Assembly (NCBI GenBank): GCA_023634235.1
Contig: JAMKCF010000004.1
Location: 25,428,527 to 25,492,526 of the forward strand
Source of the DNA: Pisaster brevispinus
Lineage: Eukaryota > Echinodermata > Asteroidea > Forcipulatida > Asteriidae
Direction: 5' to 3'
DNA: 64,000 nucleotides
In this document: positions 12,608-22,544 of the stretch, piece by piece
Layout: each line of letters starts with the position of its first letter
How positions within the stretch are numbered: the first letter of the stretch is position 1
Translations under genes and position numbers: made by a program
Notes under the pieces: generated by a model
The model's input: only the letters and a program-made list of their open reading frames with translations
Databases searched by the model: none
Told to the model about the DNA's origin: nothing

Positions 12608-12690
12608 GGTTTTACCCTTACACCGATGTGAAGGGGAAAAAGGAAATAAAGTTCTTTATCCCCGATGCAAATTATTATTAACGTCTATTA
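12608..12690 (-). repeat. Fragment of the 'tttaccctacaccgatg' repeat
   Basis: It contains tttacccttacaccgatgtg and, further on, the reverse complement of gcatcggggataaagaa. Both also occur at 31318-31370 at the foot of the large palindrome; the second recurs near 63440. It appears to be a small foldback fragment. Confidence 0.45.
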
Positions 12691-12914
12691 AGACAAACTT
12701 GCTTCTTATGTAGGCCGGTGGTTTAGTACAAAATGAGTGAATTGCCTGTGTGAAATTACTTGATAATCCACACACAAAATATCCAGCCAAATTTTTATGA
12801 GCTGGGGGAGGGTGGGGTAAGTAAACAAATAAATGTAAGGTCTACAAACCAGTGACCCTTATGATGAAGCTATACTATGGCAAGTTTGATGACTGAATAA
12901 TGGTTAATATCTAC

Positions 12915-13275
12915 CTATGGCATATCATATGAGGGCGCTGTCTACTGCATTGAACTCAAGTTCTAATAGCTAAATCTGTGGAGTTTGGGTTTGATTCCTG
13001 GATCGGCATGACAGTTATGACCCTGAGTAAGGCATCTAATCATAATTGCTTCTCCTGACCCAGGTGTATAAATGGGAGCCTTGGAGGGCTCAGGTTGATT
13101 TGTGTTGGATTCATCCCTTAGTGCTAATGTAAGCAGCTTGGGGTTGTATGCTCCCCAGGGAGTTGAAAAAGTTAGAGGAACGGTCTAAGTATGTCTGATG
13201 AAAAGGGATAATAATGTTGTACAGTGCCTTGATCTAGTTCCTACACTAGTGTGCACTATATCAAAACCTTTATTA
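12915..13275 (+). repeat. tRNA-Leu-derived SINE, diverged copy
   Basis: The head (actgcattgaactcaagttc … gggtttgattcctgg) corresponds to that of 5209-5575. Its body matches 27505-27840 closely: cttctc..acccaggtgtat, cagcttggggt.gtatgct.cccagggagttga, and aagtatgtctgatgaa. It ends in a TTA repeat at 13260-13280. Confidence 0.75.
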
Positions 13276-13429
13276 TTATTAAGACTATTATTGTTATTTA
13301 CATTATCATCTACCACCATGCATTGGCAGTAGCTAGTACTCCCAATCAGCTCAGATTGAACTGTCACAATGCCACTCATAGTTCTGATACTGAAATGTAC
13401 AGCAAGCCTGACTGTCAGCACTGGTTCCG

Positions 13430-13640
13430 TTTAACAATAATAATAGTGGCTTCATATATAGCGCTCATATCCCTCACTCAGTAACGCGCAAGGTGCTTCA
13501 ACACTAAGTATTTCTTGCAAGGTACGTGGGGCTACGTTTGAAGTAAGAGACCTACTCCTGTACATAGCACCATGTAATGGTTTACAAGATGCTGTGGCGC
13601 ATTTAGATCAATGACCATACATTACCAGAACAGCTCTATT
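13430..13640 (-). repeat. 3' tail of a non-LTR-type element
   Basis: It starts with AATAATAAT and continues with a stretch reading, on the minus strand, as gagcgctatatatgaagcca followed by the trinucleotide tail. This is the common ending of CR1/L2-type elements. The upstream limit is unclear. Confidence 0.4.
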
Positions 13641-13737
13641 ATATCACCTTGCCCTAGTGATCAGAGTGGTCCCCTACACCAAGCAAGCAACCATGCACTG
13701 GAGGGTATGGTGCATGAAGCAGGCTTGGAATTTCATC

Positions 13738-13850
13738 TTTGAGAGGGCAAGGCCAGTTTCATTTTACAAAGGGCACTTCCAATGAAAAATCTTAAAGTCC
13801 ATGGGAAACTTTTGAAGGGTCACCAAGGGCAAGACCAGGGCAATGGCCTC
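13738..13850. repeat. Copy of the 'gggcaaggc…accagggcaatg' repeat family
   Basis: Blocks 'gagggcaaggcca', 'caccaagggcaagaccaggg' and 'caatggcctctgta' recur in order at 52140-52340, 59760-59900 and 61430-61600. No coding capacity. Confidence 0.5.
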
Positions 13851-13851
13851 T

Positions 13852-14193
13852 GTAGAGTGGCCAAGCCCCAGTGCATCCGAATCAATTTCTTGTGTTTGCG
13901 TCATTCTGTTGAAGTGTGGGTTCGAATCCCAGTCATGGCACTTGTGTCCGTGGGCTGGGCACTTAGTTTATTATTGCTTCTCATCACACAAGAGCATACA
14001 GGTACCTACTTGTATGTGGGTGGAGAATGTTGGTTGAATTAAAATAACCTGTGCTCCCATTTGGCTGCCGGTGCTGCATACTCCCAAGGAGTTTGTATAG
14101 CTTAAGGCCGAATGAGTAGAGAAAGTTAAAGTTTAAAACAGTTTGGCTCTCCGTTTGAAAGTAAATAGTTAATGCCTGCTATTATTATAACAA
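13852..14193 (+). repeat. tRNA-derived SINE, diverged, next to another repeat
   Basis: A perfect B-box environment (gggttcgaatccc) at 13919-13931 is followed by cacttgtgtcc, cttctc and a body ending ctcccaaggagtttg, then an ATTATTAT tail. This is the layout of the tRNA-Leu SINE family at 5209 and 27505, but the head around the anticodon arm is rearranged. Confidence 0.6.
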
Positions 14194-14289
14194 GGGTGGG
14201 TTTCGCTCAGTCAAAAAGACCCAACCGTTGTCAACTAGACATGGTTAAAGATAAGGTGTGGGCTAGATAACGTTTGTAGTTATTAGTAT

Positions 14290-14545
14290 TATATCTTTCT
14301 GATAATGAAACCAAGGGACCCTTATAAGTGATTAGCACTGTGACCTGTAGGCCTGAGGATACCTGTGTAGAGAACATGATGCAGAAATTTCAGTTTTAGA
14401 TGTGTGGGAGGAAAACCCCAAATGGGAAAGACCTACGCAATTAGGTGGAGACTGAGAACCCAATCCACATGCAAGGCTCCAGTCCGGGATTCAAACCTGG
14501 GTCCACAGAGGTGAAAGGGAGGAAATAAATCACTGAGCGAACATG
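14290..14545 (-). repeat. tRNA-type SINE, family with shared tail
   Basis: It is colinear with 62370-62640 and 1716-1945: ctgataatgaaaccaaggga, gtgacctgtaggcctgagga, aaccccaaatgggaa, aacccaatccacatgcaagg, then ggattcaaacctgggtcc (reverse B-box). It sits immediately 3' of the candidate last exon of the minus-strand gene (14549-14718). Confidence 0.75.
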
Positions 14546-14548
14546 AAT

Positions 14549-14718
14549 TCAGTAAAACTTGCTCACTGTTTTCTTGTTTGCAGTGCGCTGCCCCTGAAAG
14601 CTAGCAATTAAAGAATCAATCCAAGTTATGAATGCTGATTTGGACCCACACAAAACATGACTCAGAGGTGACAATATAGTATCGACCAGTTCATAACAAT
14701 ATGTCATTTGGGCAGCTG
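14549..14718 (-). CDS. Candidate last coding exon of the minus-strand gene
   Basis: On the minus strand, gtgtttttcacaaccatatg followed by gctatag precedes an open segment of 55 codons and a TGA. After two leftover bases it reads AAQMTYCYELVDTILSPL, then SHVLCGSKSAFITWIDSLIA, and ends TANKKTVSKFY. The composition (leucine/isoleucine helices with serine and aspartate) looks like a helical-repeat or all-alpha protein and is consistent with the exons at 19-21 kb. Its start needs one base from the preceding exon, whereas the exon at 19325 ends in phase 0, so at least one exon between them would be missing from this annotation. A membership in the same gene is inference. Confidence 0.45.
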
Positions 14719-15429
14719 CTATAGCCATATGGTTGTGAAAAACACAATGCATGTTATCAGATCGAATGCTGAGTATTGTTCTTAGCATGGTTCAACGCTT
14801 CATGCTCCATTATCAATCATGTCATTTTTTATTGAATTGAATCTAAATATATTTTTTAGAATGTATGGTTTATGGTTTTATCAGAGCCGTAGATTGGGAG
14901 GGTTGCGAAAACTTGCTATTTTTGCTTTAAAAATGCATAAGTGCCGGAGGGTGCCAGACTAAACCACACATTTGGTTGTGCTACATTTGGATGGAAAATG
15001 GCGTCCAGCAACCATGGACCAAAGAAAGTGGGTCCCTCTATGTCACAACTCTCTCAATATGCGGCTCTGGGTTTTGTGATTCCTAACAGAACAGATACAG
15101 ATGTGTGTATATATATTTTTTGAAAGAGCGCTTTTTTTAGAGCTGGAATAAAATGTTTTGTGATGAATCAATACTAATGACGTTAATGATTGATTTGTTT
15201 GGCCCAAGGTGTTTTTAATGTTGACTAATCCTATTAAATACAATTTAGGGCTGAAACCGGATTGATTAGAAGGGGAGAAATATCCTACCTCCTGGTGTGA
15301 AGTATCAGTTAGCTGAGAAACATTGGGAGGCCAGAACAAAAATGTTAACAATTGGTATTCAGAAAGGCTGTTTTGTGAATGTTTCGTACAAGTTTATTTA
15401 GCAGTGATTATTCCCATTGGATTTGGATC

Positions 15430-15650
15430 TTGAGGCTTGTGGAAAACGTTGGTAATTGTCAAAGACCAGTGTCTACACTTTGTGTGACCCAACATACAGA
15501 TGAAATCGCAAAGCTCAATCGGGCATCAGAGTCGCAAGAAAATAATGGAAAACTCCCTGTTTCACTGTTTGACATAGGGGGTTTCAGACTTGTGGGATCA
15601 AAACTAATAATGGTTTCACTGGTTTTTCAAAGACTATATTGTTTAATGCA
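15430..15650 (+). repeat. MITE-like element, 5' part, interrupted
   Basis: It matches the family of 100-430 and 41690-42060 (attgtcaaagaccagtgtct, gtgtgacccaacatac, cagagtcgcaagaaaa, tttcactgtttgacat). The family sequence breaks at 15655, where an ATT-tailed element is inserted, and resumes after 15842. Confidence 0.65.
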
Positions 15651-15654
15651 AAAT

Positions 15655-15842
15655 AATAATAATAATAATAATATGAGACATTTATATGGCACATAATGCA
15701 GGAGCCTCTATGCGCAACACAAAACATCAAACAATGAAAAAATATACTAAAAGCAATTGTTACAAGAGAAAGATTCAAACAAATGAGTCTTTAAAAGTCC
15801 CTTGAAAATCTGAAGAGAATCAGCTTGGCAAATGTGAAATAA
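15655..15842 (-). mobile_element. ATT-tailed non-LTR-type 3' end inserted into a MITE
   Basis: It is nearly identical to 8355-8545 over about 185 bp, beginning with (AAT)7 and continuing gagacatttatatggcacat. Flanking family sequence on both sides belongs to one interrupted MITE-like element, so this copy is the younger insertion. Confidence 0.65.
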
Positions 15843-15960
15843 TTCATGAGAAGTTTTCCACCAATGACCATCTTTATACTGTGTAACACAAATCTGTGAC
15901 GATTTTTATTCAAAAAGTAACTTTTACAACTGAGGTGAGAAAAATAATTCATTCAATCAA
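15843..15960 (+). repeat. MITE-like element, 3' part
   Basis: The segment catgagaagttttccaccaa, then ccatctttat..tgtgtaa..caaatctgt, matches the 3' half of the copies at 100-430 and 41690-42060 (agttttcctaaccatgacca, tgtgcaaatctgtaaaca). Confidence 0.5.
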
Positions 15961-16219
15961 ATTTTCTAATTTGTCCAATCTTCATCACCTCTTATAGAAG
16001 GCGCTACACAGAAGCGACCACCCTTGGCTATTCCTGTCCGACTTTTACCTCCTTTTCATCATCTTTTTTGGACATTTCAGTCTGTCATCGTGTTTGTTGT
16101 TGCACTTAGAACACATGTAGTCTTCATCTTCATTTTATTGCTGTCTTCTCGCTTCTTTATGAGTGTTTGTGCTGATACTCTTGCCTTGACAACATGCCAT
16201 ATTGTGTACACAAGGTCAG

Positions 16220-18155
16220 CACTGCTTATCCTCAGACCATCTTCCATAAACTAGAAACCGAATGGATACGATGACTTTCCCCGAGGACTTTCTACAAGGA
16301 AAAGAGGAAAGCAGGGAGACCTACGAAGATGTACAAGAGCTCGTTGAACAAACCCATCTTTTCCAACCATTTGTTTTGGTAATGTTCGATCTTTATCTAA
16401 CAAAATTGAAGAATTTTCTGCCTGCACCTGATAAGAGTGTCGCGAGGCTTGTAACTTGAGTTTCTAAGACTTGGCTCAACGAAAAGTATCCCAGACAGTG
16501 CTGTAGAACTACCGAGCTTTGATCTCGTTAGACGGGACAAGACCCTTGAATCTGGAAAAACTAAAAGTGGAGGATTGTGTTTTTACAATAACTGAGGTTG
16601 GTGCAACAACTGGACAATTAAAGATAAAGGTTGTTGTCCAGCTTATGAGTTGCTAACAAAAGCATAACGACCCTGCTATCTACCCCGAGAGTTCAATCAG
16701 ATTATCATCATGGTTGCTTACATTCAACCAAGGGCTAACTTTCAAACAGCGTGTGATGCAATTACCAAAAGAATACAAAAGCTGGAAACTGTTTCACGAG
16801 ACTCAGATAAATTTGTGATGAGAATTTCAAACACTGCAAACTCAACCCGGTTTTACCATCACACCATCAGTATGTTAACAAACCTAAAAGAAACGACCCT
16901 TTGGAAATGTGCCTTCAGCTTACAAAGCAAAGATATGTCCAAAACTTGAAAACTCAGACCACAACAATATTCTACTGCAAACAATTTACAAACAACAACT
17001 GAAAAGATCAAAACCAACTACAAAAGTAAATCGGACCTGGTCTAACGAATGCATCGAAAAGCTGCATGGTTGCTTCATGTGCACTGATTTCAGCGTATTT
17101 GTGGACCCAACACTGTTGATTCAATTGTCACAGTTGTTACTGATTACATCAACTTCTGCATCGACACAAAAGTACCACATTCCATTAAACGAGTGCAACC
17201 CAACATCAAACTATGAGTTTCATTCAAATTAAAATCACTCCTTGGTGAGAAGAGGAAAGCGTTCACAGCTGGATGGTCAGATCAGGTAAAGGAACTACCA
17301 AAAGAAATTGATCGGCAAACTAAACTAAATAAAGCTGACAGCGGGAAACAGCTAGAACGGAACTTCGATCAAAACAACTCACAAGCTGCCTGGCAAGCTA
17401 TGCAAAACATTACAGGTTTATAAACCAAAGAAACAGTAATTGAATGCAACATGGACCAGGCAAATTAATTTAATACTGTAGATTTGATACACATGATTTT
17501 ACCCTAGAAAACAACTCTTTGCAAGAAACTCTTAAGAATAAACTTGATGTTCATAAAGTGTTTTCACGCCTAGATGTAAACAAGACCTCGGGGGCAGATG
17601 TTATTTTATTTTATTTTAAAGAAATGTAGTCATCAACAGAATTTTTCAAATGACCTCAGATAGAGGTACAATGCGCAAAATGTGGAAAACTTCTATGGTA
17701 TTCCGGTTCCTATAGGGGAAAAAAGTTTTTCAGTTTTGAACAGCTACCGACTCATTGCATTGACATCTAATATTATGAAATGCAATGAGAGGCTGGTACT
17801 CAAATCACTCATTGACCAGGCTGGTTCGTTTCTTGATAATTTTCAATTTTGCATATTGGGGTAATAGAGGGGTTGATGGCGTAATACTTGTCTCAATAAG
17901 TTGTACAGCCACCTAGATACACTTAAATGATATGCCAGGTCTCTTTTTGTTGATTTTTAATACGATCTTTAATACAATCTTTAATATGATCCAATTACAT
18001 GTGTACAAGTTAACAAACTCTTACAGATGAATGCTTCTCCCAAAATCGTTCAATGGATCCATAATTTTTGAAGGAGCAGGCTACAATGGTTAAAGAAGAA
18101 AATATGATTGATAATGTTAGGTTAGTAAATACAAGTATGCCACATGCTCTTTTCT
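16220..18155 (+). mobile_element. Decayed APE-type non-LTR retrotransposon, 5' and central part
   Basis: With frameshifts and stops, the plus strand still shows endonuclease-domain landmarks in order: a GNVRSLSNK block near 16380, SGKTKSGGLCFY near 16553-16590, WTIKDKGC near 16610, YLPREFNQIIIMVAYIQP at about 16680-16730, and SDHN near 16955. The inter-domain block TWSNECIEKLHGCF follows near 17040 and a KSLLGEKRKAFTAG-type block near 17230. Reverse-transcriptase remnants follow (SRLDVNKTSGAD near 17565; SLFVDF near 17945; IVQWIHNF near 18045). This order is that of Jockey-superfamily (CR1/Rex1-like) elements. No frame is intact, so it is a fossil. It lies on the plus strand inside a presumed intron of the minus-strand gene. 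Confidence 0.8.
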
Positions 18156-18496
18156 TTACATGCATGCCTGCGTTCTGCGTTACACTTCCTCCAGACCAAA
18201 CCTCCGGTCTAGCTCAAACCCTTTTCGTCTGACTTTCCTACGCACCCACAACAAGGCTGGTGACAGAACCTTCACAGTCACTGCGGCAAGGGAGTGGAAC
18301 AGTCTACCCTTTTTCATTCAAAATGCCAACTCAACCGACCAATTCAAGTAGATAATTAAAACATATCTCTTTCGGCATGAATCAATTTATAGCAGGAATT
18401 ATCTTCTTTTCTTTTTAACTTCTTAATTACTGTAATTGCTGTGATTTAGTTTACTAAGTAGAGCGTCTTTAAATGTAGATTATGATTGTTATTATT
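18156..18496 (+). mobile_element. CR1-like 3' end nested in the older retrotransposon
   Basis: The segment encodes the standard C-terminal tail of CR1/L2-type reverse transcriptases (RTHNKAGDRTFTVTAAREW, then NSLPFF and KTYLFRHES). It then has a 3' UTR (agagcgtctttaaatgtaga) and an ATT-rich terminus. The host element's reverse transcriptase stops at about 18155 (NTSMPHALFF) and resumes at about 18497 (CSSPDGTIIKYADNTV), so this is a separate 5'-truncated insertion of about 340 bp in the same orientation. Confidence 0.7.
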
Positions 18497-19190
18497 TGAC
18501 TGTTGGTGCTCAAGCCCAGATGGCACTATCATTAAATATGCAGACAACACAGTCAACAACTGGGTAGTTACAAAATGATACCACCTGAAATCATAATGCT
18601 GCACGACAGAATTCACTGACTGGTGTGAATGGCATTTTCTGCTCATAAACGTAAAAATAAACTAAAGAGCCGAAATATTAAGGCTCACGATCCTCTGCGT
18701 ATAAGTGGCTAAGAGGTTGAAAAGATCAGCAACTACAAATATTCAGGTACAGTCATCAATGACAAGCTTAATTGGAATAAAAACTGTAAAGTACTTTATT
18801 GCAAAGCCAACCAGACGCTGTTCCCTTAAGAAACTCAGGAAATTAAAGTTGGACTGAAATATGTTGACAATGTTTATAGACCAGTTGTCTAAGTATTTAA
18901 ACTTTTTGTGTAAGTATGCAGCTTTGGATCATTATCACGACGTAATAAAGGTAAATTGGAACGGGTCAAATGTCACCCTGCCAACCTATGACACGATCAA
19001 TGAGGAAAGGTTCATATCCAAAGAGATCCATCCCACCCCCCTTCACCTGCTTTAAGTTATTTGAAACCGTTCTGGCATCAGGATGTCACATGCTAAATTC
19101 CTCAGCTAATCGTTAATCTGTAGTTACATTAAATCCAACCTTGATAGGCTAACTCCACATGGGTTTTTACAGTGACAGTTGTATCTTCTT
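18497..19190 (+). mobile_element. Decayed non-LTR retrotransposon, 3' part
   Basis: Continuation of the element beginning at 16220. Visible pieces are a degenerate YADD-like YADNT, then the downstream blocks DPLRISG, KISNYKYSGTVINDKLNWN (about 18720-18785), a Y-RPVV block near 18880, and a DPSHP-type block near 19030. These correspond to the thumb and C-terminal part of the reverse transcriptase. Stops and frameshifts are frequent. Confidence 0.75.
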
Positions 19191-19324
19191 CGAGTTATAA
19201 ATATAATTGTATTAACTGTAAATATTAGTGTATTTAGTTGGCTACTTAGTGTTGACTTTTTAATGTAATTTATAGCCAATGCCAGCTACCTTTCTGTGTG
19301 TTTTATGATGCAGACAAATAATAC

Positions 19325-19425
19325 CTTATCTTCTCTTATCATCAGTGTTTTGAGTTCATCAGCAGTCACGCCACCACCACTGTCCACCAGGACCTTGACC
19401 ATGGTTTGGGACAGATGCCCAGAGT
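19325..19425 (-). CDS. Internal exon of an unrecognised minus-strand gene
   Basis: Acceptor (tgtttctttgcaactag) and donor (AAG followed by gtatta) bound 101 nt: two bases completing a codon, then 33 codons. It reads SGHLSQTMVKVLVDSGGG followed by VTADELKTLMIREDK. Joined to the exon at 20355-20531 the split codon becomes Asn, giving …FFTLNSGHLSQ… in a continuous frame. It ends in phase 0. Amphipathic helices with leucine/valine repeats suggest a helical-solenoid or similar protein. I do not recognise the family. Confidence 0.75.
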
Positions 19426-19849
19426 CTAGTTGCAAAGAAACAATCATTAAATAATAAATGATTGTGCAATATGTGATTATTTGTGTGTTTGGTTTTTCCA
19501 TCATATAGGAAAATCATCTTACTTTGACGGCGAGAAAACTCTATTGTCCCAAATTATAGTCTGGCCTCTTATAATATGCAGTTAGTTTACCAGACCAACA
19601 GCCACTGTGGCTTGTGTACTTGCATGAGTGTAGCTAAAGTAGCCGACCATGCATAGCAGTGTGTGAATAACCGTGCCAGTGTGGCAGGAGATTTTGGCCT
19701 CTGTGGGTGCACCCCACATAAATAGACTCCTGTACCATACAGTGCAAAATTTTCACAAATAAAAAAATAAATACAACTTTTTACAGTAAAGGGGAAATTA
19801 TCCATTGACTCTTGAACTTTTATCCTCTGCTCAATTTGATATGCGGAGT

Positions 19850-20240
19850 TCCTGGGCCAGTGGAGTTATTCTCCCTCCAAATAAAAACACCCCTACACCG
19901 GTGTAATTTTCCAAACATCCGAGCATCAATCTTGAAAAATCTCCCTACACCTCTCGGCAAATAGGTCCATTTATTTCAGAGCCTATGTCATCCAAAATAC
20001 CTCAAGTTGGAAGTCAACAACCCCCAGGTCACAACTGGGCAACATTTTTTTATACTGTACCCCATTTATTGAGTTCTCAAATCTGTCTAATATAAAATAT
20101 TTTGAGGGCCTACAGAATATTAATGTGGCCGACACTCTGTTTTCTACTTATTTAGTGGGGTGCACCCTATATGTATAGCGAATTGTGTAGAAATTTCATC
20201 TGATAGCGCCCTCTTTTGAATCAACTCCCTTCAGCCCATG
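19850..20240. other. No gene seen; intron of the minus-strand gene
   Basis: The region between two phased exons holds no further exon that I can support. Short similar blocks (gggtgcaccccacataaata at about 19705 and agtggggtgcaccctatatg at about 20156) suggest a small inverted or dispersed repeat. Confidence 0.4.
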
Positions 20241-20354
20241 TTAACTTACCCTATGAGGGACACACAAACTGGGGGACAAAATCTCCTATGACACCGGCTT
20301 TGAGATGCTTGTGCACACATACCAGTGGTATAACTCTTTGTATGTAATTCTTAC

Positions 20355-20531
20355 TCAAAGTGAAAAATTGCTTTGAACAGTGTCTTGTACCAGCTTTAGT
20401 TAACTTGCCGAGAGAAGACCATGTGGATGAATACACAGTATGTGCACTAATAAAATTTTGTACAAACGGTACATCTCTTGACTTGATGTCACGATTATGC
20501 TTAAATACATACAACCAGTTCCAGGCAATCT
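20355..20531 (-). CDS. Internal exon of the unrecognised minus-strand gene
   Basis: The acceptor is strong (gtgttttttattag) and the donor is strong (TTTGA followed by gtaagaat). The exon has 177 nt: two bases, 58 codons, one base. It reads IAWNWLYVFKHNRDIKSRD, VPFVQNFISAHTVYSSTW, SSLGKLTKAGTRHC and SKQFFTL. Its two-base start fits the one base left by 21290-21490 (codon AAG, Lys), and its one-base end fits 19325-19425 (codon AAC, Asn). A downstream alternative donor (CTG followed by gtatgt) would break the phase. Aromatic- and charge-rich helices suggest a large intracellular protein; no catalytic motif is visible. Confidence 0.75.
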
Positions 20532-20669
20532 CTAATAAAAAACACAATTCACATTTCTTCTTTTAACCATTACTGCCCACAGGTGACCTCAATCCTCCCA
20601 TGTCCTCCTCTCCTATGTGGCTTCACACCAAATTGTCTGCACTTTAGATAAGATTGGAATGCCAGACCC

Positions 20670-20880
20670 AGCACTTGTTAGGGCCTCATCACACAAGGCA
20701 GCTTTCACAGGCAACTTGAAGGCAAGCAACTGCAGTGCATGTTACAATGTCTTATAATCCCCAAGAAAAAATGTGAACATTTAAATGTGAGTGCCTTTTC
20801 TTCTTGGAGATTGCCTGGCACCGGTTGCCTGAATATTGCCTCGTGGGACATGGCCCTTTTGTGCTATTTGTACCTATACT
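20670..20880. other. Possible diverged small inverted-repeat element
   Basis: The ends (gcctcatcacacaaggcag and tattgcctcgtgggacatgg) are loosely inverted, and inner blocks agttgcctg/caacttgaaggcaa recur. I have no second clear copy, so the call is weak. Confidence 0.25.
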
Positions 20881-21289
20881 GGAACCAGTCCTCTGTACCA
20901 GACAATGTGGGAGGGTAAGGGTTATGCTAAGGGTTGAGTAGATTCTGTGATGGTTATTTGCATCAAGCTACTTTCGGCTTTCTACACCATGCAAATCTTC
21001 AAAACTTATTGGAGTTTATTGTTATGTTCCAACAATATTTTACTTGCATAACTGAAGCAAACATACCTGAAATCTCTCCAAATACTTTTGTGCTCACGGT
21101 AGGTTTTGTGTAAAACTTGTTTTGGGAGATTACAGTAGTGTTCTGTCACTACAGGTAATTTATCGACCTAGTAAAAGTATGTTTATCTTACCTTTATGTA
21201 CAGTTAATCAAGTGATGTATTTTTTCACTGATACACAAATTATGGTGGTCCGTATTTGCTGGATAGAACCAGTGCTTAGTGCTTGTCAC

Positions 21290-21490
21290 TTAAAATCAAT
21301 CCAGGCAAATTATTGCAGTCCTTGGATTGCTGTTTCAATCTAGAGTCATTTCCATTCGCCAACGCACTTGCCCACGTAGTCAACTCCAGTAAGGTCCTCC
21401 AGGGTTCACCAAGAGGCAATTCATGTTTGACATTCTTGTATCGGACTGAAGATCCTTGCCCAAAGTAAATGGCTCCGATCACAGGTAGAC
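21290..21490 (-). CDS. Internal exon of the unrecognised minus-strand gene
   Basis: It is bounded by a pyrimidine-rich acceptor (gttcttgtctttgaaacaaaag) and a GT donor (TTTTAA followed by gtgaca). The exon has 201 nt: two bases, 66 codons, one base. Read-out starts LPVIGAIYFGQGSSVRYKN, continues VKHELPLGEPWRTLLELTTW and ASALANGNDSRLK, and ends CNNLPGLIL. The single leftover base joins the exon at 20355 in frame. The preceding exon should leave one base; the candidate at 22325-22510 leaves two, so an exon is probably missing in between. The family is not recognised. Confidence 0.7.
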
Positions 21491-21837
21491 CTTTTGTTTC
21501 AAAGACAAGAACAAAAAACAGAGTGATGTAATTTCTCTTTAGGTGAAAGAAAAAGTACGTGATTTTTAAAATAAAATTCTAGTTTTAATCTAAGATGAGG
21601 ATTAACAAGTGACTTTGATTCCAATTACTTTGTTAACCAAAAAGTACCTTCAAAAGAGTACTCCAGTATCAGTAAAAGTACAAGTGATAACCAGGTACAG
21701 GTTTGAATATGAACAGTTTTAAGAAAGACAGGTACTTAAGTGCTTGAACACAAGTACAAGTGCTAACAAGTATGTATACACAGGTTCAAGTAAGAGTACA
21801 TTCAAAAACATTACTTGAGTCTATATCAACATTTGCT

Positions 21838-22170
21838 ATGTCACATGACTCGGGGCAAGCTTTTGCATATGACCATAGTTACCTATAGGACACCATACAC
21901 CAGGTTTGTTAGTGTGGAGGTTGCTAAACATAAACTTGCCCAAACCATTTTGCAAAGCAACTGTTGATTTAGTCTGAGGAAGTTAAGTTTAAGAAGCAAC
22001 TTGTGACTTAATTAAGCAAGTCACTGTACCCACTGTTGTTCAAATCTAACTCGCAAATGGCTTATTCTGTGAACTAGTTATGTACATTCTCACTTGAACA
22101 GCTATGTGTAAATTCTCCCCATAGCTTGGAATCTAATTTACAAATGGACTTGATACTTCTCCTGATTGCA
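21838..22170. repeat. Dispersed repeat shared with 26525-26800 and 51010-51260
   Basis: Shared landmarks in order are 'ggggcaagcttttgc', 'gtctgaggaa.tt.aa.ttaa', 'caacttg.gactta..aagcaagtcactgtacc' and 'aatctaactc.caaatggctta'. The three copies are colinear but diverged. No terminal repeats are evident to me. Confidence 0.55.
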
Positions 22171-22324
22171 ATTCACAGCTTTCCATGAGGTGTTAGTGGT
22201 TTTTACAGGTGCCGAATCCTGGTCAAATGATTGACCAGGGCAGTCTAAGTGCCTAGTTTCATACTCCTTTACACCATCAGAGGTTAGGAGACGACTCATT
22301 TATTGGGCGCGGATACAGTTTCAC

Positions 22325-22510
22325 TGCCGAGATGATTCCCGAAGAAATGAGATATTATAATTTAAGGCAATGTTATCCAGAATTGAGCAGATGGTTACCC
22401 TATACGCTACAAAGCCAGTTCGGTTTTCTGTCCCGCAAATCTGTGGCACTAAGATGGAGTACATTGACTGGCTTTTTTTATGTGATGAGACTCTCCCAAA
22501 GAGCTCATTG
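22325..22510 (-). CDS. Possible upstream exon of the minus-strand gene
   Basis: An open minus-strand segment is flanked by an AG (ttccccTgatgaaag-type, pyrimidine-poor) and a GT (CGGCA followed by gtgaaa). It reads NELFGRVSSHKKSQSMYS, ILVPQICGTENRTGF, VAYRVTICSILDNIALN and ends FLRESSR. The composition resembles the other exons of this gene. Its phases (one base in, two out) do not connect directly to 21490, and the acceptor is poor. The GGGCCC MITE with its 90-bp array begins only 35 bp upstream. Another possible donor lies at AGG followed by gtaacc. Confidence 0.35.
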
Positions 22511-22544
22511 CTTTCATCAGGGGAATCAACAAACATGTGTGGGC

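Noticed and set aside
18160..18351. Open frame with RTHNKAGDRTFTV-type sequence
   Set aside because: As a host gene: it is the C-terminal tail of a CR1-like reverse transcriptase and is annotated as a mobile element fragment.
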